64,000 nt of DNA, taken from positions 19,118,001 through 19,182,000 of the forward strand of contig NC_081815.1 of the NCBI RefSeq assembly GCF_030704535.1, read 5' to 3'. This stretch comes from Vitis vinifera. Its lineage: Eukaryota; Streptophyta; Magnoliopsida; Vitales; Vitaceae. Below are positions 10,134-22,014 of this stretch, one piece after another. The position numbers and the translations under genes were made by a program. The notes beneath the pieces are model-generated. The model saw only the letters and a list, made by a program, of their open reading frames with translations, searched no databases and was not told the origin of the DNA. Positions within the stretch are counted from its first letter, which is position 1, and the number at the start of each line of letters is the position of its first letter.

Positions 10134-13100
10134 ATGACCACCAAAAATCAGATCTTTACCTCTGTTATCTCTGGATCTCCTATGATTACCTCAGAGAAAT
10201 TGGTTGGCAGTGAAAATTATCTTTCCTGGTCTGCCTCTGTTGAACTTTGGTTTATGGGTCAAGGATATGAGGATCACTTGGTTACCCAGGAGGCAGATAT
10301 CCCTGAGGTTGACCGCGTACAGTGGAGGAAGATAGATGCACAGTTATGTAGTGTATTATGGCAATCGGTTGATCCCCGGATTCTTCTTCATCTTCAGGCC
10401 TATAAAACTTGTTTTAAATTTTGGACTCAGGCCAAAGGATTATACACGAATGATATCCAGCGTCTTTATAAGGTGGCTTCTGCTATTGTCCATCTCAGCC
10501 AACAGGACTTGGATCTATCTACTTATATTGGTCAGATTGTCTCTCTTAAGGAGCAGTTCTTGACTGTGATGCCTCTTACTCCTGATGTTAGGGCTCAACA
10601 AACACAGCTTGACAAGTTCTTCATGGTCCTTACTCTTATTGGCCTCCGTCCGGATCTTGAGCCTATTCGTGATCAGATTCTTGGTAGTTCATCAGTTCCG
10701 TCCTTGGATGATGTGTTTGCTCGCCTCCTCCGTATCTCGTCCACTCAGACTTTGCCATCTGATAGCGCTTCAGATTCTTCTGTGTTAGTTTCTCAAACTA
10801 CCTCTCGAGGAGGACGCAGTGGTACCCGAGGTAGAGGCCAACGTCCTCATTGCACCTATTGCAATAAACTTGGCCACACTCGCGATCGTTGCTATCAGTT
10901 ACATGGAAGACCTCCTCGCACTGCCCATATGGCCCAGTCCTCTGATTCTCCGCTGCCTCAGCCTCCGAGCTCCTCCGCATCTCAGACATCTCAGGCTTCT
11001 ATTGCCTCTGTTGCCCAGCCTGGTAATGCCTCTACCTGCCTTACCCACACATCTTCTCTTGGACCCTGGATTCTAGATTCTGGAGCATCTGATCACCTAT
11101 CTGGTAATAAGGATCTTTTCTCCTCTATTACTACTACCTCTGATTTACCTACTGTTACCTTAGCTAATGGTTCTCAAACTGTGGCTAAAGGTATTGGTTT
11201 GGCCCTTCCTCTGCCTTCTCTACCTCTCACTTCTGTCCTTTATACTCCTGAATGTCCTTTTAATCTTATTTCCATCAGCAAAATCACTCGTACTCTTAAT
11301 TGTTCTATTACCTTTTCTGATAAATTTGTGACCTTGCAGGACCGGAGTACGGGGAAGACGATTGGCATAGGACGTGAGTCTCAAGGCCTCTATCACCTCA
11401 CCTCAGATTCATCTCCTGCAGTTTGCATTTCCACTGATGCTCCTCTCCTCATTCACAATCGTCTGGGCCACCCTAGTCTCTCCAAGTTCCAGAAGATGGT
11501 TCCTCGTTTTTCCACTTTGTCGTCGCTTCCGTGTGAGTCATGTCAGCTTGGGAAACATACTCGTGTCTCGTTCCCAAAGCGTTTGAATAATCGGGCAAAG
11601 TCTCCTTTTGAGCTTGTCCACACTGATGTTTGGGGTCCTTGTCGGACTGCGTCTACTTTAGGATTTCAGTATTTTGTCACTTTCATTGATGACTATTCTC
11701 GATGTACTTGGTTATTTTTAATGAAAAATCGAGCTGAGTTATTCTCTATTTTCCAGAAATTTTATACTGAAATCCAAACCCAGTTCAATATTTCTATTCG
11801 TGTGTTACGCAGTGACAATGCCAGGGAATATTTTTCAGCCCAATTTACTTCGTTTATGTCTCATCATGGGATTCTTCATCAGTCTTCTTGTGCTCATACT
11901 CCTCAACAAAATGGGGTAGCTGAACGCAAGAATCGACATCTTGTTGAGACAGCTCGTACTCTCCTCCTCCATAGTCACGTTCATTTTCGTTTTTGGGGGG
12001 ACGCTGTTCTTACCGCTTGTTATTTGATTAATCGTATGCCCTCCTCTGTCTTACACGATCAGATTCCTCACTCCCTTCTTTTCCCTGACCAACCACTTTA
12101 TTTCCTTCCTCCTCGTGTCTTTGGTTGTACTTGCTTTGTTCATATTCTCACTCCTGGACAGGACAAGCTTTCCGCCAAAGCCATGAAGTGCCTCTTCTTG
12201 GGATATTCCAGACTTCAGAAGGGTTATCGTTGTTATTCCCTTGAGACTCATCGATACTTTATCTCCGCTGATGTCACCTTCTTTGAGGACTCACCATTCT
12301 TTTCCACCACTTCTGAGTCTCTTCCTGTTTCTGAAGTCTTGCCCATTCCCATTGTCTCCCCACCTGATGCTATGCCCCCTCGACCACTTCAGGTTTATCA
12401 TCGTCGCCCTCGTGTCGTTGCTCCTCTCCCTTTTCCTGAGGCACCTGCTGACTCACTTCCTATCCATTCGGCTTCACCTGCCCCGGCTCTGCCTTCTCCT
12501 AATGACTTACCCATTGCTGTTCGGAAAGGTACTCGCTCTACTCGTAATCCTCATCCTATTTACAATTTTTTGAGTTATCATCGATTATCTTCACCCTATT
12601 CTGCTTTTGTTTCTGCTATATCCTCTGTTTCTCTTTCAAAGAGCACCCATGAAGCTCTTTCCCATCCAGGCTGGCGACAGGCAATGGTGGATGAAATGGC
12701 TGCTCTGCACTCTAATGGCACTTGGGATCTTGTTGTTTTACCCTCTGGTAAATCTACAGTTGGTTGTCGTTGGGTCTATGCAGTTAAGGTTGGTCCTGAT
12801 AGTCAGGTTGATCGCCTTAAGGCCCGCTTAGTTGCTAAAGGCTATACTCAAGTTTATGGTTCTGATTATGGTGACACATTCTCACCTGTTGCCAAGATTG
12901 CTTCTGTCCGCTTGCTTCTCTCCATGGCTGCTATGTGTTCTTGGCCTCTTTATCAGTTGGATATTAAAAATGTCTTCCTTCATGGTGATCTTGCCGAGGA
13001 AGTTTATATGGAGCAACCTCCTGGTTTTGTTGCTCAGGGGGAGTCTGGTTTAGTGTGCAGGTTACGCCGTTCTCTATATGGCTTGAAACAATCTCCTCGA

Positions 13101-14174
13101 GCATGGTTTAGCCGTTTTAGTTCTGTTGTTCAAGAGTTTGGCATGCTTCGCAGTACAGCAGACCATTCAGTTTTTTATCATCATAACTCCTTGGGGCAGT
13201 GTATTTATCTGGTTGTTTATGTGGACGACATCGTCATTACAGGCAGTGATCAGGATGGTATTCAGAAACTAAAGCAACATCTTTTTACCCACTTTCAGAC
13301 CAAAGACTTGGGGAAACTCAAGTATTTCTTGGGAATTGAGATAGCTCAATCCAGTTCTGGTGTGGTCCTTTCCCAAAGGAAGTATGCTTTAGACATCCTG
13401 GAAGAAACCGGTATGTTAGACTGTAAACCGGTAGACACACCTATGGATCCGAATGTCAAACTTGTACCAGGACAGGGGGAGCCTTTAGGAGACCCCGGGA
13501 GATATCGACGGCTCGTAGGTAAATTGAACTATCTCACCATTACTCGTCCAGACATTTCTTTTCCTGTGAGTGTTGTTAGTCAATTCCTACAGTCACCATG
13601 TGATAGCCATTGAGATGCCGTAATCCGTATTCTTCGATATATCAAAAGTACACCAGGCCAAGGTGTATTGTACGAGAACAGAGGTCATACTCAAGTTGTT
13701 GGTTACACAGATGCAGATTGGGCTGGCTCACCCACAGATAGACGTTCCACTTTAGGGTACTGTGTTTTTATTGGAGGTAATCTAATATCTTGGAAGAGTA
13801 AGAAACAAGATGTAGTGGCCAGATCTAGCGCTGAAGCCGAGTATCGAGCTATGGCTTTGGCAACATGTGAACTCATATGGTTAAGACATCTTCTTCAGGA
13901 GTTGAGATTTGGAAAGGATGAACAGATGAAACTCATCTGTGATAACCAGGCCGCATTACATATTGCATCCAATCCAGTCTTTCATGAAAGGACCAAGCAT
14001 ATTGAAGTTGACTGTCATTTCATTAGAGAGAAGATCGCATCAGGATGTGTTGCTACAAGTTTTGTCAATTCAAATGATCAACTAGCAGACATCTTCACTA
14101 AATCTCTCAGAGGTCCTAGGATTAAATATATTTGTAACAAGCTTGGTGCATATGACGTATATGCTCCAGCTTGA
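10134..14174 (+). pseudogene. copia-2 gag-pol polyprotein, one premature stop
   Basis: The first in-frame ATG is at 10134; a GTG at 10128 is not a likely start. One frame of 1,347 codons runs to TGA 14172-14174. It contains the gag region, a zinc knuckle (CTYCNKLGHTRDRC, near residue 240), protease DSGASDH (near 315), the integrase zinc finger (HNRLGHPS to CESCQLGKHTR) and core (SDNAREYF), reverse transcriptase (DIKNVFLHGDL, YVDDIVITGSD) and RNase H (YTDADWAG to the end). The only break is TGA at 13611-13613, between reverse transcriptase and RNase H. No frameshift was found. RNase H would be missing from the product, so autonomous copying is doubtful. Confidence 0.93.
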
Positions 14175-14181
14175 GGGGGAG
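14175..14181 (+). promoter_or_regulatory. copia-2 polypurine tract
   Basis: GGGGGAG between the polyprotein stop and the right LTR, the same arrangement as in copia-1. Confidence 0.85.
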
Positions 14182-14347
14182 TGTTGAATATAATGTATTT
14201 ATAGTATATTATCTTTCCTTGTTAATATAGGTCACATGTATGGTAGTTAGGACTCTTAGCCTTGTATATATATATATCTCAATTGTAAGTAGATATTAAA
14301 TGAATGAGAATTAAGGTTTTTCTCCTTTCTCTCTCTCTCTTTCAACA
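14182..14347 (+). repeat. copia-2 right LTR (166 bp)
   Basis: Same length and ends as the left LTR with one base difference (TATATC against TCTCTC in the TA-rich stretch). It is followed by the duplication ACATC at 14348-14352. Confidence 0.95.
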
Positions 14348-14630
14348 ACATCATATCATGCTAGATTTTGGAGACCTAGAACAAAGTAAGCCCTTTCATG
14401 TTGACAATATGTGGGCCAAATCCAAGGGCTTTGAGGACAGAATAAAAAAAGAGATGGAAGGTCTATAAATTTTATGGGAATTTGAATTTCAGGTTGAATA
14501 AGGACATGAAAGCACTGAAGGAAAATAGAAAGAGATGGAATAGACACATCTTTGGAAATGTTGTAATAGAAAAGGATATAGTGTCAAACAAAATTTGAGG
14601 GTGGTACCCAAAAAAAAAAATCCATAGTGT
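14348..14630 (+). mobile_element. LINE-3, right part, after copia-2
   Basis: Plus-strand reading continues from the left part: MLDFGDLEQSKPFHVDNMW and then LNKDMKALKENRKRW and HIFGNV, the spacer region between endonuclease and reverse transcriptase also seen in LINE-1 and LINE-4. It is truncated before the reverse transcriptase. The first five bases are the copia-2 target duplication. Confidence 0.65.
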
Positions 14631-14832
14631 CAACATAGACAATCAGTTCAGCAATATCACCCTCCAATTTGATACTTTAGGGGGGCACAAAAAACCTTCA
14701 TATAGAAACTCACCACATCATAATTTATATTAGCTCTGTAATATAAAGATCCATATTAAAAGACATTAAAAATTATGATAGTTTGGGTAATGCTCCAGTG
14801 GATCCTGGAAAACATAAACAAGAGAAGTTTAC

Positions 14833-17800
14833 CGTTTCTCCTGGCTCAAGCAGGTCGGCAATACGTCTCTTTATTTTTCCAATAGCTGCTGTTGTAAGGT
14901 CTTGGGTGTCATCTTCAACTTTTGTCACCATATTTCTTTTGTCAAATTTTGGTTCAAGATCAACACTATCAAGCCATGCATCCTACAATAACTCAAATAA
15001 ATTTTATAAAAAGCTTTTAACTTGTCCCAAAATATTGTCATAAATGGTTTTTATTCTATAGTTGAAAATTGAATATAGACTAACTATATTGTGTACCTTA
15101 ATTTCTTTCTCGTTTACATATTCCACAAAATTTCCCTCTGAATCAAAGTAGCCTTCTTCCCTCTCTTGATTCAGATTAAAAGGTTCTATTTGAATCCCAT
15201 CATCATCAAAGTTCTCATCACCCTGCCAAAATAAATCCCCCGTCATTGCCTTTCCTTGGACCCAATAACTGATGAAACCGGCAGTTATCGAAACTGTAAA
15301 AATGCTGCCAATCCAAGGAAAGGAACATTTTAATTATAAATATACTGAAATTAAACAGCATATAAAGCACCATAAATAAACATGTAGTTGTAGAGAGTTA
15401 AACCTGTAACAGAGAAGAAAATGACATAAATACCAATTTCTGCTCTCAGATTAGAGTACTAAAAAACACCTTGTAGATCAGCTGATAAAATGAAAAAAAT
15501 AATAATAATAATAATAAGAAAAAGACAAATTGAATATACTTTGACAAATGAGTTCATATTGGACACTGTAAGAGCAAAAATCAAGGAACTAGAATGTGCA
15601 AATCTAGATAACAACAATCAAAAATCAAAGAAAATGAAACACAATGAATAAGTTATGTGCTTGTGCTGACTTAATGCTTCCAGGATCAATTGCTGTCAGA
15701 TCACATCAGAATGAGAAAATCGTTCTGTAGATATGTCCTTATGAATTCTTTCCAGAATGACATCAGCTCATGCTCCGAACTGCCCCAAACTTGCTTGACA
15801 TTGATGGATTAAGAATGGGAATAAGGTTGTGTGTGTTTGAAGAATGTGGCTCAAGGCAGATGATTTTGTCAATAGAACAGCTTGGTGTGAAAGCTAAAAG
15901 TCCACTGGTACTTTAAAGTTTTAGGTTGGCAAAGAAGGTGGAAGCTGACAAAAATGTTGACAAATGGAAAAGAGAAGTTTATGGTAGTGTAACAGTTACA
16001 AGGCAAAAAGAAATTAAGAATTGGGACATAGAGGGAAAGGGAAATGGGCCTTCCAGGGAGATTTTTTTTTTTTTTTTTTTTTTTTTAAGTGGAAGAAAAG
16101 AAATTGTATTGAAAAGAGACGCTAAAATAGCAACTCAAAAAAATACAAAAGAGATGCACCCTCCTCCCTGGTTGGGACATAAAAACAGCCGTCAAAAGCA
16201 GAGGAGCCAAAAAAACCACCCTCATCGATATCCCACCCAATCAATGAAACCAACTAAAGTCGAAGGACCATCTTTTATGAACAATTTCATCTCTGATCAT
16301 ATAAAATAAACAAAAGAGCTCTTAAGTCTTTGAATGGACAGCAAATCATTTTCAAACGCAATTCTGTTTCTTACCTTCCAAACCGTCCAAAAAATACATA
16401 AAGGGTCTGCTCTCCAAACTTCCCTTCTCTTTTTTCCCACAAAAGACCCATCCCGCCCCAAGAGCGTCATCTTAACAGAGGCTAGCAGCACCCACTGCAC
16501 CCCAAAGAGAGTGAAAAACAACGCTCAAAGAGTCCTTGTCTTGGCACAATGGAGGAGGATATGATCTATCGATTCCTCGTGCATTTGGCAAAGGTAGCAT
16601 CTATTTGCTAAAGGTCATCCTTTTTTTTTGAAGTTGGTCCAAAGTAAGAACCTTCCCCCAAGTTGCTTCCGACCCAAAAAAACTCACTTTGGGTTGCACA
16701 CAAGATTTCCAAATGACATTTGATGGGAAAGAGACTGAAGGGCCTGATTCTAAGGCTTCGTAGAGAGACTTAACAAAGAACTTCCCACATTTAGTCTCTA
16801 TCTAAAGCACCCTAGCTTCGACATCCTACCGAACACTCTTCCCATTGAAGCCCAATAAAAATCTGTGCACCTCATCCATCTCTCAATCATTGAATGGTCT
16901 AGAGAAATGCGGGCTCCAACTCCCCCCTCCCTCAATGAAACTCCACACATCTTTTACCCAAGCGTCCTTGGAAGCAGCTAGAGCAAATAAAGTAGGAAAA
17001 GTAACACAAAAAGGTGAATCTCCACACCATCTATCCTTCCAAAATCTCACTCTTTGACCATTGTCCACCACAAAGGAGAGTCTATTGCTCACAACATGTC
17101 ACTCCCTCTTAATTGTTTTCCACAACCCCACACCATACCCATCCCTCACTTCTTTGGAGCACCAACCTCCTTGCTCCTCCCCATACTTTCCCCAAATCAC
17201 TTGATTCTAAAAGGCCCCTCTCTCATTTGTAAACCTCCAATTCCATTTGCACAAAAGCACCTTATTAAGAGAAGAAAGACACTTCACCCCCAAACCCCTT
17301 TTTCTTTTGTCTAAGCAAACAAGCATCCATCTTACAAAATGAGGTTTCCGCAAGAGCCCACCTCCCCACAAAAAATCTCTTTGAATCTGCTCCAACCTCA
17401 ATCTGACCGTCCTAGGTAAAGTAAGCACAAACATGAAATAAATGAGCAAGCTAGCCAAAGTACTCCAAATCAAAGTGAGTCTCCCTCCTTTAGAGATGTA
17501 TTGTCTCTTCCACATTGTCAATCTCTTCCGAAACCTCTCCTCCACTCCATCCCAAGCAGCGAAGGACTTAAAAGGAGCTCCCAAAGGCAATCCCAAATAA
17601 GAGGAGGGGAGACTTCCGACCTTACAACCAAGTTTTGCAGCCAAAGCCTCCACGTTTTCCACACATCCTACTGGGATTAACTCACTTTTATCCAAATTAA
17701 TTCTCAACCCCAAAATGGCCTCAAACCACATTAGAGTTCAACTTAAATGCTTCATCTGATCCTGAGAAGCCCCACAGAAAACCAAAGTGTCATCGGTGAA

Positions 17801-20800
17801 CAATAAGTAGGACACATGAGCCCCTTCACCACCTCTACCCCTTCCAGGGAGATGAGATGCCCAAAGTAATGAAGAATAAAAAGGAATATAGGAGATTGAT
17901 GAAACTGTAATATCAATTGGAGACAAGGTTCACAGCTCTTTGGTGGGAAGAGGGGCCCATATAAACTACATAATGGAGAAGCAATTATATTAGGAAGTCA
18001 AAAATTGACAGAGAGTAAAGGATTAGGGAAGAGGAGACTAGTAGTGAGCAACTTAGCTTTTCAAAGAAGTGTATTTGGAACCAATGGGATGGAAATTTAG
18101 GCTAGATGACCTTACTATCCCCAACCTCAGTACAAAGACAAGGGGGCGGATTGAGAGGGGTTTAGGTGAAGAACTGATGATAGCACTAAAAGATTTAGGA
18201 AGGATAAGGATTTAGCATCACATGCGTTGGCAGTAGTGTCTTGCCGGTAGAGTTGGGAGGTTGTTATAGGGAATCTGACAAGAATGGGTCCTTATTTCAT
18301 GTGACTGAATTTTCATAACAGTATAAAAGCCACCTTTATTCCATCGTTGTGGTAACATAAAGGGAGTGGATGAAGAAATTGCAAGATTCCAGGCCTATAA
18401 ACTTGGGAAGAGGTATATATATATATATATTTCTAGCAAAGATTTTAGTTGAGAAGCTTGGGATGGTGGTAGGAATTTCCAGTTCCTAGAATGCTTGTGG
18501 AGAGATGTCAGAACCTAAAATGTGGATCCGGATGCAAAATAATATTTTGACATTAAAATATAGATATACAAAAGGGTTTATGATCATTTCCATTAGAATT
18601 TAATTATGTACTTATTCATTTCCCACGGATTTTAGGGACAAATGGGTGGGTTTGATCATCTGGCTCATCTCACCAATTATATTCTTGGTAATAATCAGTG
18701 GATCTCCCACAGGTTTTTTATGGGTGCTCTAGGGCACTAAGGTCTGGATATGCTGATGGATACTTCAGCACATTGGTTAAAAAAGGCAGTGGAAGGGAAT
18801 GTTGTGAACAGATCCCAAATGCAGCCAAGAGAAGAGGATCAGGAGTTTACCTCAGTTTTAGTTGGATGCAAATGTTGCTAATGTTACTTTTTGGTATTGA
18901 AGTAGATTCCTTGAAAACCTGAGATATCTCATATTCAGGTTTTTCTGCTTTTAAGGCAGTTTTAGGGTTGAAGCTGAATTTTGGGGAAGATTAAACTTAT
19001 TTTCTGCAGGGCTCCTACAGGATACCCAATGCTTGGCATTAATGTCAGAATTCAAGGTGGGAACTCTTCCTTCAACAAACTTGGGGTCAAATAAAGGTTA
19101 GGCTCAAAAGGTTGAAAAGGCGGTATCTTTTTAAGTGAGCAAGAGTAACTCGTACCAGTACTCAATCTAGTCCACCAATATACTTCATATCCATTTTTAT
19201 TATCCCAGTTCTAGTGAGAAAGATTGGGAAAAAATGTCAGGATTTCTGTGCGGTAGGTTTGAGGAGGGGATAAGATGCACCTGGCTGATTGAGAGTTGGT
19301 GTTTTCTCCAAGAAGTGGAGCAGTTAAAGTATTAAAGATCTCAGTCATTAACAAACCATTGCCAAGGAAATAGCCATGGAGGTTCATTGTGAAATGGGAC
19401 AGTTTGTGGAGAAGAGCACCATCGAGGAGTGAGGGAAGCAAGAGATTGTGGAATTTTAGAAAGGCATGGGAACACGAGGGATGGAGTTGTTGAAGAGTAA
19501 TATGTAAGAGGTCTCTACATACAAATGCAACAAAGTGGGGGATGGGCTTAGGTAAAATCTTGGAATAAAATGTGGTGTTGAGAAGTTACTCTGAAGGTGA
19601 GTTAGAATAGGGATTATAGACAAGCTACAAGGGTGGAGAATCTGAGTCAATCAGAGGCATGAAGTTACTAGAATCCCAGGTCCATCACCAATGTTCCTGG
19701 TTGGGAATTAGAAGAGGTTAACTCCTTTGGGCCATTAATTTCAACAGAGATTAATGGGGATATGGTGGACACAGTTAGAGGAAGCAAACTAAGAGTTATC
19801 CTTCCACCCAATGATTTTCCACCCATCTAATCTTTGCACAACTCTCTCAATCACCGGATCCCAAAAATCACAAGCCTTTGTGTTCCCCCCAATGGAAGAC
19901 CCAAATAGGGAAGAGGCCAATCAAAAGCCTTGCAATAAACTGAAATAAAATAAAAAAAAGAGGCTCACCTTGAACAATTATGGTTGGTATACATGAAATT
20001 TTCTTGTAATTTATGATAAAAAATTTTGCAATTCTTTCATTAAGAAAAAACAAAGCAAAAGGCTAATACGATGGCAGCCATATCAATAATGAGGTTGTTG
20101 AGATAGCAACATATGAAGAGAGAAAAGAAAGAAAATAATAATTATACAAATCTAAAAAGAGGACTCAGAAACAAACCTCATAGTTCATTTCTGCAGCTGA
20201 GATGTCATGAAAAATCCCCCTACTTTCTTCACTGAAGAGTTCAGCAGTAATCTGAGTCCGATGTTTTGCACGTTCTTTCGCAGCGAGACGTGGATCTTTC
20301 AACTCACTTGGGACATCTTCATCTTTTCCTGCATTTAAAACTTCATCTCCTGGTTTCACCTTTTTACCCTTCGGAAATTTCACTCTCTTCTGCCTGTTCA
20401 AAAAAAAAAAAAAAACAGAAGAAAATTCATGAACTGGTTACAAAGTAAATAAAAGCATTTTTGCATCCAGGTTATGCAACTAGATGAAAACTAGCTTCTG
20501 AAAATGATACTGTGTCATGGAGAATAGTTATCACACCTCATCATTAGGCTTGGATATGCATACATGCATGCACCAACTATGTTCTTTTTGTTTCAGCCAA
20601 AAACATTTACATGGAAATTCTTCCCAAGATAGTTTCCTTTGAGTGATATGGCAATTTGTTCCAAGCTTCAAAGGGAAAATTTTCATTACCACAAATGGAG
20701 TTTTAAAGAAAAAATATTTTCCAGTAGCTACTTCTTTTCATAAACAGCCTAAAACCTTTCCTCAAAAATGTAAATACTTTATATGAATCTCCATGAATTA

Positions 20801-21997
20801 GATGGTATATTGGCATAAAACATAGATAGAATCGTGAAAGCAACAATAACTCTTTCCACAAGAAATCAATTTTCCCTACAAAAATTCTAGAAAATATTTC
20901 CCATTAAAAGAAAAGAAACAAAAAAAAAAAAAGAACCAAAGGATCCTCAATGAGACATGAGTCTATTATCAAATGGTCACAATATTGAAACCATGTGCTT
21001 CAAAGAGACTGAAATGCAAGAGAATTTACAACAAGGCTCACATGACTACTAGGGGTGGCGGAATGGAGGGATAAATAGCTTGCTATATTGCTACGATAAA
21101 CACGTCCCTTATGTTTTGATACATGAAAATATGGATGATTTCATGAGGACGGTGAAACGACATTGTATCAGTTTTGATGACCTAAGAGAATGTCCTGTGA
21201 TCAGATCATCAGAATTTTCAGAGACCACCAAGACGACGCCAATTGGTCTGTAAAAAACCATGGCCTGACTTATGCTGAACTTTTGCTCATTTTACTTGTA
21301 AGTTAGGCCATATGCATCATTAATCCGGATTTTGTTGCTTTGCTATCTGAATGTTTGCCTTTGATTAATAAGAAAGATTTAGGGGCTGTTTGGCAATGTT
21401 TTTGAATGCAGTTCTCAAAAATCAGTTTTTGAGAATAGTTCTTAAAAATAGTTTTATGATGTCTTCATGAACAAAATTCTGTTTGTAAATTGTGTTGACC
21501 TATTTTCGTGAAGGCACTATGCAGTCCATGCACTTATGCATAGAAAAATGTTTCTAGATAATTCTCCGTATTTCTAACTGTTTGTCAAAACAATCTAAAA
21601 AACATGTGAAAATATCTTAAATTTGTTCTAAAAAATCACCCAATTTTCATAAAACAAACTATTTTCAATCCTAATTTTGTCAACCGTGTTTTATAAGTAG
21701 GAAAAATCTTTCCTGTTCAGTTTAAAACCAGTTGCCAAACACTCCCTTAGATTCCAATCTGTTCCCTTTTCCTCTAAGCAACCAAACAAAGAGAATGATT
21801 TTAAAGAACGCAAAGAATCATCATATTAGACAAATAATGGACTGAATTGAATCAGTGAATAGCTGAAGAGTTGAATCAGACAAAGCAAAAAAACAGGAGT
21901 TAGGGTTTTGAGAGGAAGAGATTTACATTGGGGGCTTGTTGAGGACATCATCTGCTGAGAGTGGGCGTTTCATAGAGCGCGCTGGCTTCTCCTCCAT
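14833..21997 (-). CDS. LIN1/CD2BP2-like U5 snRNP protein (GYF-domain family), 5' four coding exons only
   Basis: Coding exons by GT-AG joints: 21997-21927, 20393-20177, 15222-15097 and 14982-14833, giving 188 residues in frame. The product starts MEEKPARSMKRPLSADDVLN, and continues with RVKFPKGKKVKPGDEV, then EPFNLNQEREEGYFD and GNFVEYVNEKE, then AIGKIKRRIADLLEPGET. These blocks are typical of plant homologues of human CD2BP2 and yeast Lin1/Snu40, a U5 snRNP assembly factor acting in the nucleus. The family's C-terminal GYF domain (binds proline-rich peptides) is not in the window. After the donor at 14832 the intron runs at least 14.8 kb to the window edge. Alternatively the gene is truncated; the clean exons and splice sites favour an active gene with transposon-swollen introns. 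Confidence 0.82.
16049..16061. repeat. LINE-2 target-site duplication, left copy
   Basis: CCTTCCAGGGAGA, followed by the poly-T end of LINE-2. The same 13 bases occur at 17840-17852 beyond its other end. Confidence 0.85.
16062..17839 (-). mobile_element. LINE-2: 5'-truncated L1-type LINE with poly-A tail and target duplication
   Basis: On the minus strand the element begins inside the reverse transcriptase (GRGGEGAHVS), keeps the catalytic motif as FTDD (YLLFTDDTLVFC), then carries LPSSYLGLPLGAPF, GGRLTLIWSTLASLLIYFM, IQRDFLWGG, WKDRWCGDSPFC and the C-terminal zf-RVT-like part, and ends in a 25-base poly-A (T run 16062-16086). The 13-bp duplication at both ends is the hallmark of target-primed reverse transcription with 5' truncation. 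The longest intact frame is 17207-17731. It is inserted antisense inside LINE-4 and sense relative to the LIN1-like gene. Confidence 0.9.
17840..17852. repeat. LINE-2 target-site duplication, right copy
   Basis: CCTTCCAGGGAGA immediately after the truncated 5' end of LINE-2, identical to 16049-16061. Confidence 0.85.
19700..19930 (-). mobile_element. Short LINE fragment, minus strand
   Basis: Minus-strand frames give DWPLPYLGLPLGG, WDPVIERVVQRLDGWK and GRITLSLLP, the thumb region of a plant L1-type LINE, from a lineage different from LINE-1 and LINE-2 (which read LPSSYLGLPLGAP). Frameshifts separate the pieces. Confidence 0.55.
20394..21926. other. Intron 1 of the LIN1-like gene
   Basis: 1.5-kb AT-rich intron. 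It holds one MITE-like insertion (21385-21747); no exon was seen in the rest. Confidence 0.6.
21385..21747. mobile_element. MITE-like element with terminal inverted repeats
   Basis: The left end AGGGGCTGTTTGGCAA and the right end TTGCCAAACACTCCCT are inverted copies (14 of 16 bases). The body is AT-rich and has internal inverted stretches (TTCTCAAAAATCAGTTTTTGAGAA). No coding capacity. The CTGTTTGG-type ends resemble hAT-like MITEs of plants; the family is an inference. Confidence 0.55.
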
Positions 21998-22014
21998 AAG
22001 AGCAACCAACCAAT

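Larger units (their letters stand above)
9297..14347 (+). mobile_element. copia-2: nearly intact Ty1/copia element, 5,051 bp, with target duplication
   Basis: Both LTRs are 166 bp and differ at one base. The flanks carry the duplication ACATC (9292-9296 and 14348-14352). A tRNA-Met-type primer binding site follows the left LTR and a polypurine tract precedes the right LTR. The single polyprotein frame is broken only once. Near-identical LTRs and a perfect duplication point to a recent insertion. It sits inside LINE-3, antisense to the LIN1-like gene, in an intron of that gene. Confidence 0.95.
15660..19600 (+). mobile_element. LINE-4: strongly decayed plus-strand LINE, split by LINE-2
   Basis: Shifting plus frames give LINE peptides in the expected order: MWLKADDFVN (near 15845), AKKVEADKNVDKWKREVYG (near 15927), then after LINE-2 NINWRQGSQLFGG (near 17915), LAKILVEKLGM (near 18435), NLGEDxTYF-type thumb peptides (near 18970), PPIYFISIFIIP (near 19170) and a C-terminal stretch near 19270-19430. 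Stops and shifts are dense, so this is old. It fills most of the intron 15223-20176 of the LIN1-like gene. Borders are approximate. Confidence 0.6.

Noticed and set aside
9721-10213. Two overlapping open frames rich in Pro, Ser and Arg
   Set aside because: They lie in the GC-rich untranslated leader of copia-2, overlap each other and have no domain.
14640-14832. Possible fifth LIN1-like exon after TTTTCCAG near 14805
   Set aside because: The reading stops after 12 codons and does not resemble the expected GYF-domain region.
14783-15043. 86-codon plus-strand frame
   Set aside because: Antisense shadow of LIN1-like exon 4 (14833-14982), which has splice sites and recognisable protein.
16062-16086. 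Poly-T run as a possible transcription terminator
   Set aside because: It is the complement of the LINE-2 poly-A tail, flanked by the 13-bp duplication.
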